A stretch of DNA of 64,000 nucleotides from Citrus sinensis (Eukaryota; Streptophyta; Magnoliopsida; Sapindales; Rutaceae): assembly GCF_022201045.2 (NCBI RefSeq), contig NC_068559.1, positions 24,993,501 through 25,057,500 on the forward strand, in the 5' to 3' direction. Shown one piece after another: positions 1-10,374 of this stretch (positions are counted from its first letter, which is position 1; every line of letters starts with the position of its first letter). Both the position numbers and the translations under genes were made by a program. The notes under the pieces were generated by a model. It was not told the origin of the DNA, did no database searches, and worked only from the letters and a program-made list of their open reading frames with translations.

Positions 1-528
1 TTATCGTTTAAGAAGTTATTGAAAATATTACTACACATACTTTAATCAGTTTTAAAATTTATTTCAAAAAACTTCTTAGTCTCTTAAAAAAAAGCTCACG
101 GACTTAAATCATATAAAAATAACTAACTCGGAAATTGAGGATTACAGATCTCAAACTTTTATGAAAAATATATGGTGAAAATTTCACTACCCATCTCACA
201 CGTAGCTGATTTGAATGTTAGCTTTCTATCTAGTATATTTATGGACGGAGTTGAAACTTTAAAGCCCAAATTGCACCCTATTTGGAAACATTTCTCTTCA
301 ATTCCGTTCACCATTGGCTTAGGGGGGATGACCAAACATTTTTCTTCTAGCTTTATATAGCACACACATCACCATCTAGGGCGTTGCATTATTAGTTTAT
401 ATTTGATGCAATATTAAGTTCTTAAATAACATAATAAATTATTAATTTAAATAGATATAAATTTTCGGTAAATTTGACGAAAGCACAATTAATTAATTTT
501 TCGTACACTTTTGAAAGTGAGACATACA

Positions 529-754
529 TATATTTTTTTTGGTCTGAACCACGAGGTGGTTCTGAGTGGGCCCCAACTGTGGGGCACTTTTAAGCTCGTA
601 CCACAACCCAGACTAATCTCCGCTCGCACCGGGTCGGCCCGTAAGGGGTAAAGTGCTGGCCAAAGTGGTGACTCCATACGAGAGCGGGGCTTGAACCCCT
701 GACCTCTTTTAAAGAGTGAGAGTGTCGAATCACTCACACCAACCAACTTTGATT
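529..754 (-). mobile_element. tRNA-derived SINE (head type A)
   Basis: The element reads on the minus strand. It has a tRNA-like head with a B-box-like GGTTCAAGCC, a 3' body (TCTGGGTTGTGGTACGAGC, then CCACAGTTGGGG) and a short A/T tail. The 11-bp direct repeat TGAGACATACA flanks it (518-528 and 755-765). The 3' body is shared with the SINEs at 6233-6445 and 37741-37974, but the head differs from theirs. It is not a functional tRNA gene, as no cloverleaf can be folded around the B box. Confidence 0.75.
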
Positions 755-765
755 TGAGACATACA

Positions 766-2174
766 AATATAACTCCTGATGTTTCCACAATTTACTGACA
801 AATACTCTTTGACGTTAAGACTCTAAAAATAATTTATTGAATTAGAGATTTACACTTATTAGTGCCCGTGTTCATCGTTTATTAAGACCACTAACTGTAC
901 TGTTGAAACCCCACTCTTCAACTAATTAATTAAACTACCCACCCATATTTTGATAGATAATGTCTGAGTTTTTATTGGCCAAGAAATGAAAGTTGGAAGT
1001 TAGGCCACCGTGGTTGAATAAACTAGAATTTTTGTCTTTAATGCAAAAGATTCTTAATTTTTTACTTATATTTATAATGAGAAATCTATTAAAATAATTC
1101 TAAATCAATTCCATTGAAATGCAGTAAAGATTTTTATACTCGCAAATTCTTAAAAAATATATATATATCTACTCTACACATTAGTGTCACACCACTGCTG
1201 GGACTCAAATGGGTTCATCAATGGACTATGAGCCTGTTGGCCGAAAGATTCTTAACTTAGGTAAATATATATTGGACGTTGCCAATAAAACTTTAGGAGT
1301 TACTTGTCATCACCAAGAGAAAAAGAATAAATAAATAAATATGTGGAGAAAAAATAAAAACTTTCGTTATAAAAAAATAGAGGAATCATCATAATATAAA
1401 TTTATAAGGTACTTCAAATATTTTATTTACTTTTCGTTTATTATTTAGTTTGGGGACCTTACATAAATATGTCAATTTGATCTTTTAACATAAAACTAAG
1501 AAATTAAAGTTCGAAAATTCTCCGTCATAACAATTTTTAAGAAATAATATATTTAATTTAAAAAAAACATATTTTACAATATAACGGGGACACTATAACT
1601 GTAGATTGAGAGTTAAAATCGTTTATATTTGTTTGATCATCTACCATAGAAACAACATAGATCAAATATTGAATATTTCTCATCAGACTAATCTTCAAAG
1701 GCCAATTTATTTACTCTATATTAGTATATATGTTTTAAATAATAATATTTTTTCTTTTTTTCTTTTTTTGTCAGATGAAATTTGTTTAGGTGCACTACGG
1801 TACGTGTGGTATGATTTCATTAGTGGATAGTGGATACGTGTTGTGAGCCCATAGCTCCAGCAATGAAATGGGACGGCGTGCGCTGAATCAGACCTCCTTC
1901 GTTATATGGTTTAGACAGTTTCACGCCACCAAGTGCTAGCGACCAATCATAAATTGGAGTGAGATGGTACCAATAGTGTAAAAATTTGTCACATTATCAC
2001 TGGCCTGACCCTAAACTTATTGCGGACACCAACCTAGTTCTGCTGACCTAGCTGGCTGCCTACCTACCCACACACAAGTCACAAACAACAGAAGAAAAAA
2101 ATTGTAATGTAAGGAATTTGAATTTTCTATGGTCAGTTTGCAATAATATTTTGGTAGGTTTTAGGTTTCCAAAT
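766..2174. other. Intergenic, AT-rich, no gene seen
   Basis: This stretch is AT-rich non-coding sequence with homopolymer runs. Both strands hold only short open frames with no recognisable domain. Confidence 0.6.
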
Positions 2175-2183
2175 AATAATTTA

Positions 2184-2873
2184 GGGAAAATATCCACCGT
2201 CCACCTATTTTTTACACCTTTTTTAAAAATACACAATTCTTTCATTTTTTGGCTGGAATCCACCTAAAGTTACATTTTTTTTCACTTTTCCACTTCCGTT
2301 TGGAATCCGTTAAGCAAACTAACGGAAACTTAAAAAAATGACCATTTTACCCCCAAAACGAAAATTACAATTTCACCCTAAAAAATGCCAAAAATAATAA
2401 GATTTAATGATGAATATCATTATTGGTACGTTAATGAAGTACAAAAAAATCTTAACTACTAGAGATTATAACTCAATGAATAATAAAATTTTACTTATCT
2501 TAAATTCAATTTATGGTTTGTGAGATTGGGCTATTTTTAATACTACTGTTATAATTTAGCATTCTAATTACTGACATATTTTTAAAAAAACCTGTATTTG
2601 ATGGTTGTGGAATTAATTTCTTTACTGACCGATGGGGAAAATTATTAGATTTAATCTAATTATTTTTTATAATTTTTAAGGTGAAATTATAATTTTCGTT
2701 TTGGGGGTAAAATGGTTATTTTTTTAAATTTCCGTTAGTTTTCTTAACGGATTCCAAACGGAAGTGGAAAAGTGAAAAAAAATGAAACTTTAGGCGGATT
2801 CCAGCCAAAAAATGAAGGAATTGTGTATTTTTTAAAAAGGTGTAAAAAACGGGTGGACGGTGGATATTTTCCC
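2184..2873. mobile_element. Mutator-like MITE, long TIRs, 9-bp TSD
   Basis: A 690-bp non-autonomous element. Its terminal inverted repeats are about 200 bp each (roughly 2184-2386 and 2672-2873) and begin GGGAAAATATCCACCGTCC. It is flanked by the perfect 9-bp duplication AATAATTTA (2175-2183 and 2874-2882). Long TIRs with a 9-bp duplication are typical of Mutator superfamily MITEs. The core between the TIRs is AT-rich and codes for nothing. The open frames at 2060-2263 (minus) and 2772-3020 (plus) overlap the element's arms and should not be called genes. Confidence 0.9.
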
Positions 2874-3310
2874 AATAATTTATTAGCAGTTAGCAAGTTT
2901 ACCATTTTCCCTTGTCAATTGCATACTTTTATCTCTACTTCTAGTGCATTTGGAAAAAAAAGGTATCACAGGCTGCGCGGCTTGACTTGCCGAACCAAAA
3001 TTTTCAAACTAAAGAATTAATATATTCAAACCCACGTGTAGATAATCGTGCTTTCCTCTATACATATAATATTTTTGCATGTAGTCAAATTGAATGGACT
3101 ACCAATAGTTCCATTACTTGTAAACTTTTTCCACATCCATTGAATTTCCTTTAATTTGGCTCTAGTTACGTGGAATCCATATCTGATACAGAGAAAAAGA
3201 GAACAAGAAAAAAATTTGGAAAGATGTGCGTCCACACTCCACATCACACCACGCACCTAATGCTTCGTGCACTTCTAATGCTAAAGTAGTGAAGTTTGTG
3301 TTTGGTTTGT

Positions 3311-3580
3311 TCATCGTGTAAATTCTGTTCGATCTTATCATTTAATTCGTTTTAAACTTTATCGTATAAATTCTGTTTGATCTTATCTTCTAATTTATCT
3401 TAAATTTTATCTCGATTTCTCTAGTAAATAGTACAATTTCCTTCACAAATAAATTTTATTTTTAATATCATGTAAATTCTGTTTGATCTTATCTTTTAAT
3501 TCATCTTAAATTTTATCTCGATTTCTCTAGTAAATAATACAATTTCCTTCCCAAATAAATTTTATATTTAATATCTTTGA
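3311..3580. repeat. Tandem repeat, about 106-bp unit, 2.5 copies
   Basis: A unit starting ATCGTATAAATTCTGTTTGA at 3361 recurs at 3467 (106 bp later) with few differences. A diverged partial copy precedes it at about 3311, and another partial end follows near 3573. It is AT-rich, non-coding, and lies upstream of the WRKY gene. Confidence 0.8.
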
Positions 3581-3976
3581 TCGGCTCTTGTCTTTTAGTG
3601 CATTTGTCTCTTTCAGACTCCTTAGTCTAACTAATAAATTTAATAAATATGGTAATGAAATAAATCGATTCTCATCTCTCACTTCGTTTATGTATTTTAA
3701 AACTTTTATCTTTATTTATCGTGTAAATTTAAATTATTGAGTGAAGCGATTTTTCTAACACTTACCGTTTTATGTAGTAGTTAACATGTTAAAATTAATT
3801 TTTTCAATAATTAAAATAACTAGATGGATTTTGCAAGTGAATTGAACCACCGCCGAGGAAAAGAGTATATACGTTACGTGTGGATTGTATTTGATCTCAC
3901 CATGGGTCGAATAGTAAGAAGTACAGCAATAATTTTGAGAACACATGTTCTGACCAGGAAATTGGGATTGTGAATT

Positions 3977-4255
3977 TTGACCAGTACGTAGCCTCGTGAC
4001 GCGTAAGGCTGCTTCAGATTAAATTGTTTTCGCATGTACAAAAATGTAAACATGGCTCATGTGTCCTCCTCGCGAGAATCACAAGTTTTCAAATTAAAAC
4101 CGTGATCCCTATTTTGAACGGACAATAAATTTAAAATTTTTGATGTTGATAATTAAATTAATTTTATTTATTTATTTATAACTAAGCTAATTTCTTTTAA
4201 CTAAATTTAAGAAATAAAGAAAGACTTGGGAGAGAATGCCAATCCATTTGGTCAA
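3977..4255. promoter_or_regulatory. Two W-box sites upstream of WRKY gene
   Basis: TTGACC occurs at 3977-3982 on the plus strand and its complement GGTCAA at 4250-4255. They lie about 840 and 560 bp upstream of the WRKY start codon. W-boxes (TTGACC/T) bind WRKY proteins, so auto- or cross-regulation is plausible. Such short motifs are also expected by chance. Confidence 0.4.
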
Positions 4256-4747
4256 ATTTTGAATCCCTGATTTTTAAGATTTTATGAGAAATGGATATAG
4301 TTTTTCATCCATAACAAATAGGTCCCCAGCGAGATAACCGACCATGGAATTTGTGTTCTTTCAATTTTGTTTATTTTAATTACAAACTCATTTTGCTTTT
4401 ACTAATTGAGCATTAAGCAATGGTAAATAATAAAATAATGACAAATTTTTTTATTTTTTAAGTAAAATTTGAAAAAAATTGATTGGTTCACTCATCGTAA
4501 TTTTGTCATGATTGCGATCCTTTTTAATTTTTTTCTTACCAATTACAAGGGATATAAAATTTACGTGCCGTTTACGACACCAAACACAGAAGATAAAGAA
4601 GCTGCCGAGTGCTTAGCGATGGCCCCTTCCTACAAGCTTAGCTTAGCCATCAGGGCCGCCTTGGTGTTTTAAAATTCAATTAAATCGCACCTTTATAACC
4701 CACAATAAATCTCATAGGTAATAGTCGAATCTGCCCACCATATATAT

Positions 4748-4794
4748 CTCTCCCTCCCTCCCTCCCTCTCTCTCTCTCTCTCTCTATCTATCTA
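4748..4794. repeat. CCCT/CT microsatellite in WRKY 5' leader
   Basis: A pyrimidine tract of TCCC, CT and TATC repeats ends about 20 bp before the WRKY ATG. CT-rich leaders are common near plant transcription starts, so it probably lies in the core promoter or 5' UTR. Confidence 0.8.
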
Positions 4795-4813
4795 GATAAA
4801 GTCTCAAATCAAA

Positions 4814-7069
4814 ATGGAGAATTACCAAACATATTTTCCAACAGCGGCGGCGGCGGCAGCGGCAGCTTGCTCATCTTCAGCGTCATTAGATAGAATGAAT
4901 AATAGTAATAGTAATGCCGAGTTCCAAGGCTACAACGACCACAAGCCAAGTGGGTTCTTGGGATTATTGTCGGGGATGGAAGTTAATCCGGCAGCGGCAA
5001 GCTTGAATGGGGACGGCAACATTAATTCTGAGAATAAAAGCTTTACTAATAATATAGGGTCTGAAAACGGAGAGAAAATGGGAAAGATTAAAAAGGGAGA
5101 GAAGAAGGTGAGAAAGCCAAGATATGCTTTTCAAACACGAAGCCAAGTTGATATACTTGATGATGGCTATAGATGGCGAAAGTATGGCCAAAAAGCTGTT
5201 AAAAACAACAAGTTTCCAAGGTATGTTAAATGTTCCTTCTCTACCTTTACATCTTATTTTCTTTTGTTTTTCTGCTGCCTGTTTTTATGCATATATATTA
5301 CAAAAAAATGTACTTTTTAAGAAACTGGATAATTCGGATAAAAAGTAAGGCAAAGTTGATCGAGATGGAGATTAATTATTTGTACTAGCGGAATTGGTTT
5401 ATTTTTGTTTTCAAACTTGCTAGCGGTTTGAATACGCAACTACTGAATTTAAATTACCACATGATCGATGAACTGATGATCGGATCGTCAAAACTTTTAC
5501 AGCAATCTGATGATGACGACGATCAGTTTCTTTCCACTGTTTAGTTTTAGAGCTCGTAATTAGTAGTGTAGTCATTTCATAATCACAAGGTCTACGTAAG
5601 TTTCATAATATACACTGAGGCATCTGTTAAGTGTATATATATATGATCCCGTAAGTGTTTCTTCAGTTAATTTACAGCCCTATGCTAGAGTACTCTTGTA
5701 TAATCATTTTCTCCTGTGTATGGAGAAAAGAATTTGTACATATACCCATCCATGCAGGCAAGGCATTATTATTAGAGAAACTGCGTATTAATTATCAAAC
5801 AAAGCATATATCTTAAAAAAAAAAAATGTTTAGCTACAGCAAAGCTGCTAAATGACTGTCTAGTAATTAGACGCTATAGCTTTGCTTTGGAAGCGTAATT
5901 GTCTAACACACACAGTTGTTTTGTTCAAAAGATCTATATTACCCTAATATTAATTGCTTCTGACAATGCAACACCAGATATTGAATATACATTCCATTTT
6001 CGGTTCCTTTTGGTTGCCCACTTTTAAGGTTAGTCTTTCTCATCGTTACTGTCAATTTCCAAAGAGCTTTTGACCACTAGGATTAGTTGTAGGACAAATA
6101 TATCAAATCATCTTTTGCGACCGTACACCGGATCCCATTAGAACTCCGCAGTTAAGTGTGCTTGGACGAGAGCAGTATTAAGATGGGTGATCTCTTGGGA
6201 AGTTCTCGTGTTGCCCCCCTCTTTTTAAAAATACCAACAAAGTGTTGGCTCCACTGACAATAAAGTCTCCTTAAGTGGCTTGATTGTGTTTGCTCCCCAG
6301 TTCGAGTCGTAGGGAAGTCGCATTTGTTGGGAGAACCTGTGCCTCCCGGTTCGAGCGGAGACTTCTAGTCTGAGTTGTGGTACGGGTACCTCCCACAGTT
6401 GGGACCTCTTCAGAATATCTCGCGGTTAAAATAAAAAAAAAAAAAATCTTTTGCTTTTGGGTGTCTCTAGGTTGCATGATGAGCCTTACCTCCCTCAAGA
6501 ATATGATAATAAAGCTGAAGATAGCACCGTCTCATGGCGTTATTAACGTGCAGATAGTCATCATCTGTTCTAGAAAAGATGACGAATGATCTTAATTTGC
6601 AATAAAAATTAACAAATCCCTGAATATTCTACTCAAATTGAAGCAGCTAGCTAACAGATACTAGAAGTTGAAGTGCATATGAGATAAGAGAGAGATGAGA
6701 TATATTATTGTTGAAGTCAACATCAAGAACTGACATTGGTGACATCTTAGAAATTACTTAGCATCAAAGAACTCGGCCGCAGTTATTCACTGTATATAAA
6801 ATCAGCAGGCCCCCTCTCTTCTAGATAACTTATAAGTTGATGAGTTTCAATTGATTAATTTAACCATCTACCTATTTTTTGTTATTTGCAGAAGCTACTA
6901 CCGATGCACGCATCAAGGCTGCAATGTGAAGAAGCAAGTTCAACGACTAACCAAAGATGAAGGAGTTGTGGTGACAACTTACGAAGGAATGCATTCGCAT
7001 CCCATCGAGAGATCAACTGATAACTTCGAACACATCTTGAACCAGATGCAAATCTACACTTCTTATTAA
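4814..7069 (+). CDS. WRKY75: WRKY transcription factor, group IIc, WRKY75-like
   Basis: Two exons, 4814-5220 and 6892-7069, encode 194 residues. The WRKY domain carries WRKYGQK at residues 121-127 and a C-X4-C-X23-H-X-H zinc finger (C141, C146, H170, H172), as in group IIc. The intron splits the arginine codon of KFPR/SYYRC (AG|A), the conserved R-type phase-2 position. The N-terminus has an eight-alanine run (residues 11-18) coded by GCG/GCA repeats, and [11 protein letters not shown] before the domain is a likely nuclear localisation signal. The C-terminal [15 protein letters not shown] is a WRKY75 hallmark. The family binds W-boxes in the nucleus; Arabidopsis WRKY75 acts in phosphate starvation, senescence, defence and flowering. 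A possible poly(A) signal AATAAA is at 7160. The 1.67-kb intron carries a 5S/SINE chimera. The start is the only suitable ATG, just after the CT-rich leader. Confidence 0.95.
6119..6220 (+). pseudogene. 5S rRNA-derived sequence (retrocopy part)
   Basis: About 100 bp closely match plant 5S rRNA from CACCGGATCCCATTAGAACT through to GGGAAGTTCTCGTGTTGC. The first stretch of 5S is shortened near GACCGTA. Many differences from my memory of plant 5S are C to T or G to A, as expected after decay of methylated cytosines. A T5 run (6222-6226), like the U-rich 3' end of a pol III transcript, follows directly and joins it to the SINE body. It lies inside the WRKY intron and is not a working 5S gene: it is isolated, truncated and mutated. 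Confidence 0.85.
6119..6445 (+). mobile_element. Chimeric 5S rRNA-SINE insertion with one TSD
   Basis: The insertion consists of the 5S-derived part (6119-6220), a T5 junction, a tRNA-type SINE body starting ACCAACAAAGTGTTGG at 6233, and a poly(A) tail to about 6445. The same 9 bp, ATCTTTTGC, lies just before the 5S part (6110-6118) and just after the poly(A) (6446-6454). So 5S and SINE probably entered as one unit. The SINE body alone, without 5S, is present at 37741-37974. It sits in sense orientation in the WRKY intron. Confidence 0.75.
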
Positions 7070-10000
7070 TTCACTCCTCAACTAGCAAGCAGCAGTAAAG
7101 GGCTAGATACTTCTTAATACGTTGTAAATTATCTAGCATCCATAAACTTGAACCCTCGAAATAAAATTTCCAGAGCACTGGGCAGGATACTTCTCTAGTA
7201 TAATTTGAACACATGTTGTATTTTTATGGCAATGCCTTTTAGTTTGTTGTACTGTGTGCAGTCATTAGAATTTAGAAACAGAACTTGCCTGCATTGGTGA
7301 TTTGGTTCATTATTTTGTTCTCTTTTTATTCGATTTTTTTTTTTTTTAATCTACTTCAGTTTCTAGGCCATTGTGATTTAACTATTATCTATCAAACATT
7401 TGCATAAGATGCGTGATTAATTAATATAAACAGTTGAGTATGTATTCTGATAGGAAAATAGCGATTTGTACTAACTAAACGAAGACAAAAAACTCCTCAT
7501 ATCACAGAATCAAAAAGGCCAATTCTCTTCATTGCACTGATTTTGTCCTTGCTGTCATTTCTCATTTCTGACATTGAGTGTAATAGTGAATGAGTTTTTT
7601 GATCAAATAACTTCAGATGAATCTGAATTCACAAAAATGACTAGAAAGTTTGAAATTGAAAATTTCAAGTTAATGGTAGGTGAAATATTTGAATTATTAG
7701 AAAGTATCGTTGAGAGCATATCGTTTTTATCTCTCAAACGAAATCAACTCTAATTTTGGCTGAGAGGTTGATATATATTTGTTATTTTTTTTATGTTGGG
7801 TTTTTTAAATGTCAATTATATAACTTCATCTTAGTCATAAATCGCAATTCTTTGACCAAGTAATTAAAAAGAATAAATTATAGTTGGAATGTTCTATCAG
7901 ATTGAGAAATCTTTAGTTACCTGATTGAAAAATCATACAGTGGATAATATCTACCAAATCCAGGGCGACTCTTACGGAATTTGAAGTCTCATGCCAAAAG
8001 AAAAAAAAATGCAGATAATAGGATTTTGTTGGAAAAGTGTGACATACTCAATCGTTTTTAAGAACAAATTAGATTAAGCTTGACTTCAAATTGAATAATG
8101 ATTAATTTTTAATTTCCTATTAAAGGGATGGGGCTTGCTTTAGGGTGGACCACCAGCTGTGCAGTAGTTGTCTTGTCATTGGGCCGCCCACGACTAAAGC
8201 TATAACAAAAAAGATCCCCATACAACAATATATCCAACATCGAGGACTTCTGTTGAATTTGTTGCCCATTAGTTTATGTTTGATTCCCTAATTTTACAAA
8301 TTTTTATGTAGTAGCTTGCCAATGTTAGTGGTTTCTTCATTGTAGCCTTCACCGTCGACGACCTCGATTTGATAAATTTTATGTTATAAACTTTACCCGT
8401 CGAACCAAAATCCTTATGACTGATAGTTGTATTGGAGAATCAGCAGTTAAGTACACTAGTTGAAGAAGGGGCGTTAATGAGAAAGAGGAAAAAAGGGTTA
8501 GTCTTTGGTGGCCCAGTGTGAGGCGACGGAACTTCCTCTGGGCCGCAAAAATGTGTACATTTGTTTTCTAAAACAAGCGAGTTGTTTTAGATTAAAGTCT
8601 CAGGCCCATAAATAATCATGGCGTAATTTTTTAATTAAAAAAGTATAAATTGATGGGTTCAAAGTGGTCTCACCTTATCAAGAATTGTAAATAATTTTTT
8701 ACCTTTTTTTTTGGTTCGGCAATAACCCAATCCTCTCTTCACCCATGTAAGTGTGATTCGAACCCCAATACATAGAAACAATAACAATCTTGAATTAGTT
8801 TTTTTTTTCTTAAAAAAAACAGTTCTTTAGAGTTATAAAATTGTTTGAATAAAAATATTCATAGAAAAAGAACATAATAAATGTAAATCTCAACTAGATG
8901 ACATCCACATCATTACTTTATAGCTAAAATTTATCCAGCTTAAATATTACAAACTACAAACATGTTTACCAAATAATTATACCATTATGATTATTAAATA
9001 ATCAAAGGATCTATCAAACACAACTCAAAAATACAACACCCACACTCATAAATGTTTTGAAGAATAATAAAACTTGAATTTCACACTAAAAATTTATAAA
9101 CTTTAAATTTTAATTTTCTTCAAAATTCAAACTCATTCTCTCCAAAATTCTTGGGCAATTGTAGGTGGATAAATAGTAAATTAGTAGGTGACTAAATACC
9201 CTATTGTACTTGTTTTCGACAAAAAAACGATCAATCTATGATTGAGGCACTGGAGTTTTTTAATCTTATAAAAAAAAGATCAAGGGTAAAAAAAAAAAAA
9301 TCAAGGGTTGAATTAAAAATTTGATCTCAATAACCAATTTTAACTATAACCACAATTTACCAATGGGCTCGTAGTTTTTTTGGACGCATGAATTTGAGTC
9401 ACAGTCATTGTTGGGACTTGATCTCCTTTTTTAATGAGGGTTTATTTGGTTCCATACTTTAGGAGTATAATTTATTTCATTCCAGTATTAAGTGAGAGTT
9501 ATTATTCGGACTGTGTCATATTAGAATTATGAATGAGAGTCCTAATTACTATCATTGTAAATATAAGTAGAATTCTGATTGTAATAGATTAGTATTTAAA
9601 AAAAAAACTATAACCACGGTTTCATTAATGATTCATAATTTTTTCTTCAAGAAAATGAGATTTTCAGTCATGAAATATAATAATAAAGAAGCTTGCTTGT
9701 AAATTAGTTAATAATTTATTGCGATTCGAGTTTATGAGACCCTCCTTCATTAAGTTGCTTTACTTGAAAAATCGTGTCCCAACAATTTATAAAGTACTTT
9801 TTTTTTTTTTGATTACATGAGACTATTGCTCAAATTACAGTTCAAATTACAACTCATATTACATGAGAGTATAATTGATATGTACAATCATATATTTATA
9901 TTGAGTCCTATTGATATGAATGCTGATATGACACTGCTCAGATTTTTAACCCTCTCAATTTATAAAGTACTTAAAATTCTAAATAGGTATAATATAATAT

Positions 10001-10374
10001 AATAATATCGAGGAAAACGAATATTCGTTTGATGCAAAGACGAGAGAGGGGACTTCTCGTAAATAATCACAACCCCGAGGTGCTTTGGCCAACGGTCTCT
10101 CAAATAGGGTTGTTGCCTGCTTCGAGTCGAACCTGAAACCCAGCCACACCACACAGCCTGACAGCGGTCACCCCACTTCAGCGAGCGAGCGAGACTCAGA
10201 CATAATCGACAAGACCCAACGACACCGTTTAAGTGTTTCTTGCTCATCAATCTTGGTTTCAGCTATTGGATTTCTCATCTATCGGCTTTCTCATGTGGTA
10301 TCGCAGCTCATAGCAGGCTCTTCACAGAAGCTATAAACGCATAGAATTAACTAAATTAATAAATATTGCCGGTC
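7070..10374. other. Intergenic between WRKY and DUF1664 genes
   Basis: The first part holds the WRKY 3' UTR. The rest is AT-rich with poly-A/T runs (for example 9289-9300 and 9601-9608). I recognise no gene or element with clear ends. The last 300 bp (from about 10080) are less AT-rich and probably hold the promoter and 5' leader of the next gene. Confidence 0.55.

Noticed and set aside
689..760. A tRNA gene on the minus strand
   Set aside because: There is a B-box-like stretch, but no foldable acceptor stem; it is the head of a SINE with flanking duplication.
2060..3020. Open frames on both strands as small genes
   Set aside because: They mainly overlap the inverted arms of the Mutator-like MITE.
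6119..6220. A working 5S rRNA gene
   Set aside because: It is a single, 5'-shortened copy with many C to T and G to A changes, fused to a SINE and flanked by an insertion duplication.
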